Below the pieces are notes generated by a model, which had not been told where the DNA came from, ran no database searches, and was given only the letters and a program-made list of their open reading frames with translations. This document shows positions 9,005 to 18,400 of a DNA stretch of 64,000 nucleotides, piece by piece. The position numbers were made by a program, and so were the translations under genes. The DNA is from Rhodovulum sp. P5. Lineage in GTDB: Bacteria > Pseudomonadota > Alphaproteobacteria > Rhodobacterales > Rhodobacteraceae. Where the stretch lies: positions 1 through 64,000 of the forward strand of contig NZ_CP015041.1 in the NCBI RefSeq assembly GCF_002079305.1. The letters are read 5' to 3'. The stretch's first letter is position 1. Each line of letters opens with the position of its first letter.

Positions 9005-10498
9005 GTCGGTCCTGAACAACCCCCAAGCCTCTGATTTGGCTGGCTGAGAGGGCGTTCGAGCTATTTCTGAACTGCAGGGTTTGCTACGATTCTGGTCAGA
9101 ACCCTGCAATCCCGGATGCCCCATGAAGCCGAAGTCCCGCGCTCCCGAACAGGACGATCTGCTGCGCCCGCGGCTCACCGCGATGATCGACATGCGCCAC
9201 GAGCTCGTGCGGCTCGAGGCGCTCATCGACTGGGCATTCTTCGAGCGCGAATGGGCCGGGTTCTTCCCCTCGCACACGGGCCGGCCGGCGACCTCGCCGC
9301 GGATTGTGGCCGGGCTGCTGTACCTCCAGCACGCCTACGGGCTGTCGGACGAGGCCGTGGTCGCCCGCTGGGTCGAGAACCCCTACTACCAGCATTTCTG
9401 CGGAGAGACGTTCTTTCAGCACCGGCCCCCGATCGACCCGTCCTCGCTCACGCGCTGGCGCGGGCGGATCGGGGAAGAGGGCGTCGAATGGCTGCTGACC
9501 AAGACGATCGAGGCGGGGCGCGAGGCTGGCGTGATCCGCGAGCGCTCCGCCGAGGCGGTGATCGTGGACACCACGGTCATGGAGAAGGCCATCGCCCACC
9601 CCACCGACGCGCGGCTCTACGAGAAGGCGCGCCTGCGCCTGGTGAAGCTCGCCCGCGAGGCCGAGCTCGCCCTGCGCCAGAGCTACGCCCGCCTCGCGCC
9701 GCGGCTGGCGGGCCAGGTCGGGCGCTACGCCCATGCCCGCCAGTTCAAGCGCATGCGCAAGGGGCTGCGGCGGCTGAAGGGGTACACCGGCCGGGTGATG
9801 CGCGACCTCCAGCGGCAGCTGGACGCCGTGACGGACACCGCCCTGCGGGAGCGGATCGAAGGCGAGATCGCCCTCGCCGACCGGCTGCTGCGGCAGAAGC
9901 CGAAGGACAAGGGCAAGCTCTATGCCCTGCACGAGCCGGAGGTCGACTGCATCTCCAAGGGCAAGGCCCGCGTGCGTTACGAGTTCGGCACCAAGGTCTC
10001 GGTCGCCACGACCCATCGCGAGGGCTTCGTCGTCGGCATGCGTGCCATGCCCGGCAACCCCTACGATGGCCACACCCTGCGCGAGGCGCTCGAGCAAGTG
10101 GAGATCCTCACCGAGACCCGCCCCCGCCGTGCCTTCGGCGACCGCGGCTATCGCGGCCACGGCGTGGAGACGGCCGACGTCTACATCTCCGGCCAGCGGC
10201 GCGGCATGACCCCGGCGCTCAGGCGCGATCTCCGACGGCGCAGCGCCATCGAGCCCGCCATCGGACACATGAAAACCGACGGCCGCTTCGCCCGCTGCCC
10301 CCTGAAGGGCTCGCTCGGCAACGCCCTCCACGCCGTGCTCTGCGGCTGCGGCCACAACATCCGCCTGATCCTCGCCCACCTCAGGGCTCTCATGGCCGAA
10401 ATCCTGCGCGTCATCCTCAACGCCATTGCCGCGCTCATACCGACAGAAGGACCGTCTGAGACCCAGCGCCCGCTACCAGCGTGATGTTCAGGACCGAC
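9005..10498 (+). mobile_element. IS5-family insertion sequence, copy 1
   Basis: The 1494-bp element is bounded by perfect 14-bp inverted repeats GTCGGTCCTGAACA and contains one transposase gene. A second copy in the opposite orientation at 28028-29522 encodes an identical protein and differs by one base in a T-run in the leader. The immediate flanks (TATCGA on the left, TAATGA on the right) do not form a target duplication for this copy. The left flank instead matches the flank of copy 2. Confidence 0.92.
9123..10484 (+). CDS. IS5-family transposase (DUF772 + DDE)
   Basis: The ATG at 9123 (MKPKSRAPEQ) gives 453 residues; an in-frame TTG 42 bases upstream is also possible. The N-terminal DUF772-type region (residues about 20-120) leads into a DDE catalytic domain with AVIVDTTVME, AFGDRGYRGHG and SAIEPAIGHMKTDGR, supplying the D-D-E triad. 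An Arg/Lys-rich coiled insertion lies between the first two acidic residues. No frameshift or stop is present, so the copy looks active. It would catalyse cut-and-paste or copy transposition acting at the GTCGGTCCTGAACA ends. Confidence 0.93.
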   Translation: MKPKSRAPEQDDLLRPRLTAMIDMRHELVRLEALIDWAFFEREWAGFFPSHTGRPATSPRIVAGLLYLQHAYGLSDEAVVARWVENPYYQHFCGETFFQHRPPIDPSSLTRWRGRIGEEGVEWLLTKTIEAGREAGVIRERSAEAVIVDTTVMEKAIAHPTDARLYEKARLRLVKLAREAELALRQSYARLAPRLAGQVGRYAHARQFKRMRKGLRRLKGYTGRVMRDLQRQLDAVTDTALRERIEGEIALADRLLRQKPKDKGKLYALHEPEVDCISKGKARVRYEFGTKVSVATTHREGFVVGMRAMPGNPYDGHTLREALEQVEILTETRPRRAFGDRGYRGHGVETADVYISGQRRGMTPALRRDLRRRSAIEPAIGHMKTDGRFARCPLKGSLGNALHAVLCGCGHNIRLILAHLRALMAEILRVILNAIAALIPTEGPSETQRPLPA

Positions 10499-10617
10499 TA
10501 ATGAGGGTTGAGGGGGAACGGGTGTCGGTCCGAAATGCCGGTCCCGTGGCCGCGCGCGGCCGATATGACACGGTCGTTGCCCGTCTGACAGGGCCGAAGG
10601 GCGGTTCGGCCCCGCCC

Positions 10618-12405
10618 TCAGCGCCTTGCCTGTTCAAAGGATACCGCGTCGTCCAACCGTTCCAGCAGCGCCCGTTCCAGATCCGGGTCGTAGCGGCGCG
10701 TGCGGATGAAGTCCCGCATCTTGCCGAGGTCCTCCATGCCGATCTCTGCCAGCTGTCTCCGGGTTTGGCGGGCCTCGGCGCGATCCTTCGCACGGGTGGC
10801 CGCAACGAAGCGCAATAACAGATCGATCGGCGCGCGACTGCGGGTCAGATGAGCCGTTTCGGCCAAGGCTTTCGCGTCGGTTCCAAAGGCAACCGCGTGA
10901 AGCGCCGGGACCACGTGGAAGGCGGCGGGTGGATCGACGTCAAGGGCAAGGGCACGCTCGATCAGGGCCAGCCCGATGTCCCACCGCCCCTCGACCGCGG
11001 CCATGCGGGCGCCGATCAGGGAAAGCGTGCCGGGGTGCCTTGGATAGAGTTCCAGCAACCGGGCCGCATGGCGGTGAAAGGCGTCGAAATCACGCTCGGG
11101 CGCCTCCACGCTCAGCAGCAGCGCGGCGTTCAGGGTCGCCATGTCGATGGGGGCGTATTTCAACGCTTCTTCAACCGCGCTTTCGGCGTCGGCCCACGGG
11201 TTGGCACCCGGTCGTGGGTTCATGCCAAAACGGCCCTCGTCAAGGTAGACAAGCCCAAGTGCGGCCCATGCAACCCCGTAATGCGGATAGGTTTCAACCA
11301 CCTGCGTCAGGCAGGTGCGCAGGGTCCAGTGTGCCGCGTCGTCGGGATGGACGAGATAGGGATAGACGCCAAGCACGCAAAGAAAGGACTCAAGGTTCGT
11401 ATCCGGGTACGGCGCGTTGATGCTTTTGACGAGGTCGGGCGCAACTCCGGCGGTCGCGGCAAGACGCTGCACGATCCGGCTGGCCACCATCTGTTCGGTT
11501 TCCTGAATGGCGGCTATCGTGGTGTCCAGATGCTTGGCATGGGTCCATGTCACCTCGCGCCCCGGCAGGGCGATCAGCTGGCTGTGAATCACAAGCTCAT
11601 CCCCCTGCCAGATCAGCCGCCCGTTCAGCGCATAGTCGGCCCCGTCCCAGTCGCCCGCTGTGTCGATGACCGAGATCCACGGATAGGCCGACAGATCGGT
11701 GACGAATTCCGAAGACAGACCGAAGGCCAGCGTGGCGGCATGGGGGCTGTCGCCCTCCGCTTGCAGGGGTTCCACCGAGAGCCGCAAGACACGGTAAGGC
11801 AGGTCCGCAACGGGGCGCGCGGCCTTGAGGAACACCGCATCTTGCAGGTGCCGTTCATAGGCAGAGACGGCCAGAAACACGACGAGCGCCGCCGCCACAA
11901 GGCCAAGACCGGCGAACAGAGGGCGTTTCGGGCGCGGCCGTTCCGGCCGCATTGCACAGGCCGGCGCTGTGAAGCGCGGACGATAGGTTCCCTTGGGTAT
12001 CTCGATCCCCGGCAAGGCAGGGTCCGGTGCCTTGCCGCGATAAAGCTCCAGCGCGCGCCGCAGCCGCCCGACTTCGGTCCTGACGATGCTGTCGGTTGCA
12101 GGGTCGAAGTCTTCGCCCCGGTCGAAGACGTCCAACGCGATGGCATAGGCTTTCAGCGACGCACCGTCGCCGGCAAGTTCCCGTTCGACGAGATACTCCA
12201 GCAGCCGCCCGCGCCGCTCCCCCTGACCCAGAAGGCCCGAGGCCCGGATCGCGGCAACGGCGGCGCTGACGCCCTCGGGGTCGATCTGCGCGGGACCTTC
12301 GGCGGCGGGCCGGATGATCAGGCTACCCTGCATGTCTTTACCAGTCGCCTTTGCGGATGTGACCTGCCTGTGCGGGGCACGTGCTGTCTGTGCCGCGATT
12401 TTCAT
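10618..12405 (-). CDS. Winged-helix/TolB-like regulator with TPR repeats
   Basis: Translation from ATG 12405 gives 595 residues. Residues about 45-130 (SLKAYAIALDVFDRGEDFDP then DSIVRTEVGRLRRALELY) match the N-terminal domain of adenylate-cyclase-like, TolB/TPR-type signalling proteins common in alphaproteobacteria. A single membrane helix follows near residue 165 (FAGLGLVAAALVVFLAVSAY). A TolB-like beta region (ISVIDTAGD, YALNGRL) and C-terminal TPR-like helices complete it. No cyclase catalytic domain is present. It probably is a membrane-spanning regulatory or scaffold protein with a cytoplasmic N-terminal DNA-binding-like domain. It is divergent from the 12444 gene, 38 bp away. The downstream side abuts IS copy 1. 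Confidence 0.7.
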   Translation of the reverse strand: MKIAAQTARAPHRQVTSAKATGKDMQGSLIIRPAAEGPAQIDPEGVSAAVAAIRASGLLGQGERRGRLLEYLVERELAGDGASLKAYAIALDVFDRGEDFDPATDSIVRTEVGRLRRALELYRGKAPDPALPGIEIPKGTYRPRFTAPACAMRPERPRPKRPLFAGLGLVAAALVVFLAVSAYERHLQDAVFLKAARPVADLPYRVLRLSVEPLQAEGDSPHAATLAFGLSSEFVTDLSAYPWISVIDTAGDWDGADYALNGRLIWQGDELVIHSQLIALPGREVTWTHAKHLDTTIAAIQETEQMVASRIVQRLAATAGVAPDLVKSINAPYPDTNLESFLCVLGVYPYLVHPDDAAHWTLRTCLTQVVETYPHYGVAWAALGLVYLDEGRFGMNPRPGANPWADAESAVEEALKYAPIDMATLNAALLLSVEAPERDFDAFHRHAARLLELYPRHPGTLSLIGARMAAVEGRWDIGLALIERALALDVDPPAAFHVVPALHAVAFGTDAKALAETAHLTRSRAPIDLLLRFVAATRAKDRAEARQTRRQLAEIGMEDLGKMRDFIRTRRYDPDLERALLERLDDAVSFEQARR

Positions 12406-12443
12406 CGGCAGGATGACCCATTCCTTAACGTGGGTGCAAGGCA

Positions 12444-12818
12444 ATGAGTGACATGGACAACACGGGTGATGGCCCGAATGACAACACTGACAAGAAAACC
12501 GCACAGACGGCAGAGGTCAGCAAGGAGTGGATTGCGCAGGAACTTTACGATCTGGCCGACCGGGTGATGGAGGCCAGACTCGACCCGGAGAAGGTCGAAG
12601 GGTTCAGGGCAGACTGGGCGGCGAAACGCATGGATATTCTGGCGCAGGTCGACCCCGAAGGCATTCTTGAATGGCGCCGCTCGACGACCCATGACTGGAT
12701 CCTCGAAACGCTGGAATATCTTGTCAAATACTGCGACCGCGAAGGGCTGGACCTGCTGAGCGAGTTCTTCACGGACGCGCGGGTTCTGGTGTTCGCCCTT
12801 CTGAAAAACAAGGCATGA
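12444..12818 (+). CDS. Hypothetical acidic helical protein
   Basis: This 124-residue protein begins MSDMDNTGDGPNDN and is preceded by AAGG. After a disordered acidic N-terminus (about 25 residues) the rest is predicted mostly helical and rich in Trp, Asp and Glu (EWIAQELYDLADRVMEARL, ETLEYLVKYCDREGLDLL). No signal peptide, membrane segment or known motif is visible. It is divergently transcribed from the TPR/TolB-like regulator and could be its target or partner. I do not recognise the family. Confidence 0.65.
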   Translation: MSDMDNTGDGPNDNTDKKTAQTAEVSKEWIAQELYDLADRVMEARLDPEKVEGFRADWAAKRMDILAQVDPEGILEWRRSTTHDWILETLEYLVKYCDREGLDLLSEFFTDARVLVFALLKNKA

Positions 12819-12831
12819 GGCAGGGGCCGGA

Positions 12832-13131
12832 TCACGGTCGGTCCGTGACTGGCAAACCCCGGCGGGCATAGCGTCCGGGGCCCCGGTTGCGGCGGTTTGT
12901 GGCCGCCGCAACCTTGCCCTCGGTGATCTCGAACCGGACCGGGCGCTGGGTCTTGCTCTGGATGATCGAGGCGCGCTCCTTGACCTGGCCCGCCGCGTAG
13001 ACATCCGCGACCTTGAGTTTGACTAGGTCGGAGCCGCGGAGCTTGCTGTCGATGGCCAGGTTGAACAAGGCGAGGTCGCGGTGGTTCTTGACGATCTCCA
13101 GGCAAAGCAAAACTCGACTGTCAGAGCGCAA
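12832..13131 (-). pseudogene. Tyrosine recombinase, N-terminal/middle fragment
   Basis: The segment NHRDLALFNLAIDSKLRGSD followed by LVKLKVADVYAAG and ASIIQSKTQRPVRFEITEG is the characteristic start of the catalytic domain of phage-type integrases (the SKLRG region carries the first catalytic Arg). Homology ends after EITEG. The remaining residues are unrelated and run through a strong hairpin. The N-terminal arm-binding region and the C-terminal H-x-x-R/Y part are missing, so it cannot be functional. The missing C-terminal end of a closely matching integrase occurs at 23313-23450. Confidence 0.82.
12885..12913. other. Perfect 11-bp hairpin at the integrase breakpoint
   Basis: GGTTGCGGCGG (12885-12895) pairs with CCGCCGCAACC (12903-12913) around a 7-base loop. 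It begins exactly where homology of the integrase fragment stops. There is no T-tract. It may be a terminator remnant, a recombination site, or a chance product of the junction. Confidence 0.5.
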
Positions 13132-13214
13132 GCGAAAACTTGATTGCGTACAGAGCGATCGCTTACGGCAAGGGGTGCAGGCTCCGACGCATCCCGGCGC
13201 CGGAGCCCCGACTG

Positions 13215-13715
13215 TCAGACGCGGCGCTTGCTGCGCGTGATGCCGAAGGCCGAAGCGAGGCCGCCGAGCAGCAGCACAGCGGAGGCCGGCAATGGCACCG
13301 GCGCGCTGACCGGGGTCACGGTGATGCCGAAGCCGATGGTGGTGTTGCCCAAGGCGGAATCGTAGATACCGAGGCCAAAGGCATGGCTGCGGTCGGAGGT
13401 GATGCTGTAGGTGCCCGCAGCGAGCAGCGGCGGAAGCTGGCCTTCGTCTCCTTCAAGCAAATAGGTCACGTCGCGCACGGCGGTCGTGGCCGAGACGATG
13501 TCATCGCGATCCGGTCCGCCGAGGATGCGAATGGTCTGCTCGAGTTCGTAGTAGTTGGCGACCGGCCCGAGAATGTCGCCGTTTCTCGCCGTCTAGGTCA
13601 GGTTACCGTCGTCGATATTGAACAGTCGTGACGTGGCAAAGAGCCCACCGCCGCTGCCGAACAGGACCGGGTCAGCATCCTTGCGGGGCGCGTTCCCCAA
13701 AGCAAGAAGACCGCT
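13215..13715 (-). pseudogene. Fragment of a VPLPA-CTERM sorted surface protein
   Basis: The frame ends with APVPLPASAVLLLGGLASAF and then a basic TRSKRRV, a textbook VPLPA-CTERM tail (motif, hydrophobic helix, Arg/Lys cluster) used by roseobacter-type exopolysaccharide-associated sorting. Upstream sequence in the same frame stays coding-like (PVANYYELEQTIRILGG, DPVLFGSGGGLFATSRLFN) but is cut by a TAG at about 13596. It has no start, and it ends abruptly where copD begins. The gene is therefore both truncated at its 5' end and interrupted by a nonsense codon. Confidence 0.75.
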
Positions 13716-14621
13716 TCAAGACGCGGATGGCGCCCCTAGGCCCGGAGGGCTGGAAAGGGCTGTCAAAGTCGCCGTCATTCCGAGGATCAGCGCGATCAGG
13801 AAAGTTTCGACAAGGATCGATCGGCGCAGGCGGTCCCCTGAACCCGGCGAGCCTGAGCTAAGGGCGGGTGTCAACCGAAACTTGTGCACCGCGGCAAGCG
13901 ACAAGATCCCGGCGAAAAGCCCAAGCTTGATCGCGAAAAACTGTCCATATGGCGTGGCGAGCGCAGACGGGGTCGCGGCACCAAGAAGGGCGAGCGTTCC
14001 GGTCCCTGCGGCGACAAGAATGCCCACGATCCAGATCGCCTTGGTCCCGAATTCCTCCGCGAGAGCACCGGCGCGGTCGGACGGTTCGCGCCTGGCCGCA
14101 AGAAGGAGGGGGCCAAGAGCGCCGATCCAGAAGGCAAGCCCCAGCAGATGAACTGAGACCAAGACACCGGCGATCGCGCCCGGCGCCCCATATGCGTGGC
14201 CGCGCAGGGCGAAGGATACGCAGGCAAGTACGGCACCCACCGAGGCAAGCCGGGGACCGATGCGACCGGGACGCACGATGGCGCAGATCAGCATCAATCC
14301 GACGATCCGAACGGCAATACTCGTGCCGAGCGGGCTTTCTGCCACCATGCCCAGAACCATCGGGTCCATGGCACCGTCAAGGGTGCCGCCCATGAGGAAG
14401 CCGGCCCGGAGTGGCAGACGCAGGATGCTGAACAAGGCCGCGGCCATCGCGGCGAGTATGGCAGTCCGCACGAGGGCTTGACGACCTCGCGAACTCAGCC
14501 TTGCGAGGCCATGCGCGACCAGCACGCTGCCTGCCGCCAGAAGCGTTGCGGCATAGCTGGCGGTTTTCACGAGGATCGACAGCAGGGTCAGGGCGTCGAT
14601 AGTCCCGAGGGCCGAGAGCAT
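13716..14621 (-). CDS. copD: Copper resistance protein CopD
   Basis: This 301-residue integral membrane protein has about eight hydrophobic helices. Typical CopD features are visible: an N-terminal helix pair, HLLGLAFWIGALGPLLLA with a conserved His and Trp in the middle, and KLGLFAGILSLAAVHKFRL near the end. CopD is thought to transfer copper across the inner membrane, receiving it from periplasmic CopC. The gene follows copC by 6 bp, so the two are translated together. It is the last gene of the copper operon. The broken VPLPA-CTERM gene abuts its 3' end. Confidence 0.88.
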   Translation of the reverse strand: MLSALGTIDALTLLSILVKTASYAATLLAAGSVLVAHGLARLSSRGRQALVRTAILAAMAAALFSILRLPLRAGFLMGGTLDGAMDPMVLGMVAESPLGTSIAVRIVGLMLICAIVRPGRIGPRLASVGAVLACVSFALRGHAYGAPGAIAGVLVSVHLLGLAFWIGALGPLLLAARREPSDRAGALAEEFGTKAIWIVGILVAAGTGTLALLGAATPSALATPYGQFFAIKLGLFAGILSLAAVHKFRLTPALSSGSPGSGDRLRRSILVETFLIALILGMTATLTALSSPPGLGAPSAS

Positions 14622-14627
14622 TTCCAG

Positions 14628-14984
14628 TCAGTCTGCGATCGTGAACGAGAAACTTCCCTTCATCGGGTGGCCGTCTCCGGAAAGCCCGCGCCATTCGACG
14701 TCATAGGTCCCTGTGCTCAAGCTGGCTGGCATCGCCTCGAATTCGGTGACGGGTTGCATGCCATCGGTGCGTGTGACGTCGATTTCGCTGCCGTTCCCGT
14801 CGGTCAGCCGGAACAGCGTCAACCGCATCGGGCTGTCGAATGTTATCGCGATCACCTCCGGGGCGGCGTTCAGGGACGCGCCATCGGCAGGATACGTGGC
14901 CTCTTTCTGCGAATGTGCGAAAACAGGCAAGGCAATGACACTGAAAAGCATCGCGGCCAGCGCGAGACGCGGTGTCGGGGTCAT
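14628..14984 (-). CDS. copC: Periplasmic copper-binding protein CopC
   Basis: From ATG 14984, preceded by a strong AAGGAGG, the protein has 118 residues. A signal peptide (MTPTPRLALAAMLFSVIALP ending at VFA-H) exposes an N-terminal His after cleavage, the Cu(II)-binding residue of the CopC family. The mature CopC beta-sandwich includes YPADGASL, ITFDSPMR and the C-terminal GHPMKGSFSFTI with the conserved His and Met. The protein buffers copper in the periplasm and delivers it to CopD. It lies between cusF and copD. Confidence 0.9.
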   Translation of the reverse strand: MTPTPRLALAAMLFSVIALPVFAHSQKEATYPADGASLNAAPEVIAITFDSPMRLTLFRLTDGNGSEIDVTRTDGMQPVTEFEAMPASLSTGTYDVEWRGLSGDGHPMKGSFSFTIAD

Positions 14985-15060
14985 GTGCAGTCCTCCTTGA
15001 ATTGGGGTGAAACGGACCCGCGGAAGGCGCCATGGCGCGCCGGCCACGGGTCCGCTGTCC

Positions 15061-15402
15061 TCAGTTCCGCATCATGCCGCCGATGGCGTACATGCCGTCG
15101 GCCCCCTTGACGAGCATCAGGGTCACCCGGTCGCCGGCGGCGACGTCGCCCATCATGTCCGCATTCTCAAGCAGCGGCAGATCCATCGTCATGGCGGGCC
15201 AGCCGATCTCGGGGATCGGCTCATGGCTGACATTGGCCATGCCACCCCCGATCGAGTTCACCACCGCCTCGGTATGGACGGCGCCCTCCATCTGCTCAGC
15301 GGACATCGGCATGTCGGAATGGTCCATGCCGTGGGACATCTGGGCGAAGGTCGCTGTCGCGGAAAGCCCGATGGCCGTAAGGGAGATCAGGAGTAGTGTC
15401 AT
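15061..15402 (-). CDS. cusF: Periplasmic CusF-like copper chaperone
   Basis: This 113-residue exported protein has a signal peptide (about 20 residues, ending TFA-Q) and a Met/His-rich linker (MSHGMDHSDMPM). Its single CusF OB-fold has H60, W68, M71 and M73 (SHEPIPEIGWPAMTMDLP), the residues that bind Cu(I)/Ag(I) with the Trp cation-pi cap. AAAGGA precedes the ATG. It would pass copper to the CusAB pump encoded immediately upstream. The same fold occurs four times at the end of CusB in this operon. Confidence 0.9.
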   Translation of the reverse strand: MTLLLISLTAIGLSATATFAQMSHGMDHSDMPMSAEQMEGAVHTEAVVNSIGGGMANVSHEPIPEIGWPAMTMDLPLLENADMMGDVAAGDRVTLMLVKGADGMYAIGGMMRN

Positions 15403-15435
15403 GGTTGGTCCTTTCTGGGTTGCAGTTGTGGGGGA

Positions 15436-18400
15436 TCATTCGGCCGGAAGCGCGCCCGGCACGGGGGGTGAGGCGGTCGCGATCTCGCGGTTGACGCGGT
15501 TCAGCGCGAGCCGTTTCCAGATGACGAAGATCGAGGGGATCACGAACAGCGTGAGAAGGGTCGCCGTCACCATGCCCCCGACCATCGGCGCGGCGATCCG
15601 CTGCATGATTTCCGAGCCGGTGCCGGTTCCGTACATGATCGGGATAAGCCCCGCGAAGATCGTCGCTACCGTCATCACCTTGGGGCGCACGCGCAGCACC
15701 GCGCCATCGAAGACGGCTTCCTCGATATCGGTCTTGGTCAACTTGCGGCGTTCCGACTGCGCGAGTTTGCGCCGTTTCTCCCACGCGATGTTGAGATAGA
15801 GCAGCATGACAATCGCGGTTTCGACCGCGACGCCCGCCAGCGCGATAAAGCCCACGAGAACCGCCACCGACAGATCAAACGCGAGATACCAGACGAACCA
15901 GACGCCACCCGCCAGCGCCACGGGCAGCGCCGCCAGGATGATCCCGACCTCGATCACGCGATTGAAGGCCATAAACAGCATCAGCGTGATGATCAGCAAG
16001 GTGGCGGGTGCGACCACCATCAGCCGGTCCTGCATCCGCTCGATATATTCGTACTGGCCGGACCAGCTCAGCGCGTAGCCGGGCGGCAGCGTGACCGCTT
16101 CCGAGACCCGGGCTCGCGCCTCGGCGACATAGCTGCCCAGGTCGCGCCCGGCGATGTCGATGAAGACGAAACCGGTCCGCCGCGCGTTCTCCGACCGGAT
16201 CATGCCGGGGCCGTCGACGATCCGGATCTCCGCAAGCGAGGCGAGCGGAACATGCGCCCCCGATGGCGTAACCACGGGCAGGTCGCGCAGCCGCTCGGGG
16301 CTGTCGCGCCAACCTTGTGGATAGCGCAGGTTGATCGGGAACCGCTCCAGCCCCTCGACGGATTCCGAGACCTGCATGCCGCCGATGGCTGTCTGCACAA
16401 CGTCCTGCACCTCCCGCACGCTCATCATGTAGCGCGCGGCGGCCTCGCGGTTCACGTCGATCTCGATGAACCGGCCGCCCACGGGCCGCTCTGCATAGGC
16501 CGAGGCGGTGCCCTCGATATCGCGTACGGCGCGCTCGACGGCGAGCCCGATTTCTTCGATGACGGTCAGATCGGCCCCCGTGATCTTCACGCCCACCGGG
16601 GTCTTGATGCCGGTCGCCAGCATGTCGATCCGGTTCTTGATCGGCTGGATCCAAACATTGGTTACGCCCGGGATCTGCACGACGCGGTCGAGTTCATTGC
16701 GGATCCCGTCCATCGTCATACCGGGGCGCCATTCGGCCTCGGGCTTCAACTGGATCGTGGTCTCGATCATCGTCAGGGGCGCGGGATCGGTCGCCGTGTC
16801 GGCCCGGCCCAGCTTGCCGTGCACGGTGGCCACCTCGGGGATCGTCGCGATCAGCCGGTCCGACTGTTGCAGCACTTCCCGCGCCTTGCCGATGGACACG
16901 CCCGGATAGAGCGACGGCATGTAGAGGAAATCGCCCTCGTTCAGTTCCGGCATGAATTCCGAGCCGATCCGCTGCAGCGGCCACCACATCGACGCGACCA
17001 GCGCCGCGGCCAGCAGAGTCGTGGCCCAGGGCCAGGCCACGGCTGCATCAAGGAAGGGGCGATACATCCATATGACGACGCGGTTCAGCGGGTTCTTCCG
17101 CTCGGGCAGGATGCGGCCCCGCACGAAATAGCCCATCAGCACCGGCACGAGCGTGATCGACAGGATCGCCGCGGCGGCCATCGCATAGGTCTTGGTAAAG
17201 GCCAGCGGCTGGAACAGGCGACCTTCCTGGTTCTCCAGCACGAAGACCGGCAGGAAGCTGACGGTGATGATGGCCAGCGAATAGAACAGCGCGGGTCCGA
17301 CCTCGCTTGCGCAGTCCTGCACGATGCGCCAGCGGTTTTCGGGCGTCAGCCTTTCCTTTTCCAGCCGGCGATGCATCGCCTCGATCATCACGATGGCGGC
17401 GTCCACCATGGCGCCGATTGCGATGGCGATCCCGCCCAGCGACATGATGTTCGCGTTCACGCCTTGGGCCTTCATCAGGATGAAGGCGGCCAGGATGCCC
17501 AAAGGCAGCGACAGCAGGATCACCAGCGACGAGCGCAGGTGAAGAAGGAACGCCGCGCAGACCAGCACGACGACAATGAACTCTTCGGTCAGTTTCTTCT
17601 TCAGGTTATCGATGGCCCGTTCGATCACGCCCGAGCGGTCATAGGTCGTCACGAGCTCGACTCCGTCGGGCAGATTGGGCCGAAGCTCCTCGATCCGTGC
17701 TTCCACGGCCTTGATCGTTGCCAGCGCATTGCCGCCCCAGCGCAGGATCACCACGCCCCCGGCCGCATCGCCCTCGCCGCCGAACTCGCCGACGCCGCGC
17801 CGCATTTCAGGGCCCAGCCGGATGTCGGCGACATCGCCCAGCGTCAGCGCCGCGCCGCGGTCGTTGACCATCAGCGGCGCTTTGGCCAGATCCTCGATAC
17901 TGTCGACATACCCGGCAGAGCGGACCATGAACTCCGCCTCGCCCATCTCGATCACGCTGCCGCCGGTTTCGCGGTTCGCCGCCTGGATCGCGTTCCGCAA
18001 CTGCGCCAGCGTGATGTCATAGGCGCGCAGCTTGTTGGGATCGACGACCACCTGATACTGCTTGACCATGCCGCCGATGGTGGCGACCTCGGACACGCCC
18101 TCGACGGCCTGAAGCTCGTATTTCAGGAACCAGTCCTGCAGGGTCCTGAGCTGCGCCAAATCGTGCTGCCCGGTTCTGTCGATCAGCGCGTATTGATAGA
18201 TCCAGCCCACGCCCGTGGCATCCGGGCCAAGCTGGGGCAACACGCCGTCGGGCAGGCTGCCGGTGATCTGGCCGAGATATTCCAGCACGCGCGAGCGCGC
18301 CCAGTAAAGATCGGTGCCGTCCTCGAACACGACATAGACGAAGCTGTCCCCGAAGAAGGAAAAGCCGCGCACATCCTTCGCCCCGGGCACCGCCAGCATG

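Noticed and set aside
9096..10459. Alternative long frames on both strands within the IS5 copies
   Set aside because: Shadows of the transposase gene; composition is Arg/Ala/His-rich without motifs, and the DDE frame is unambiguous.
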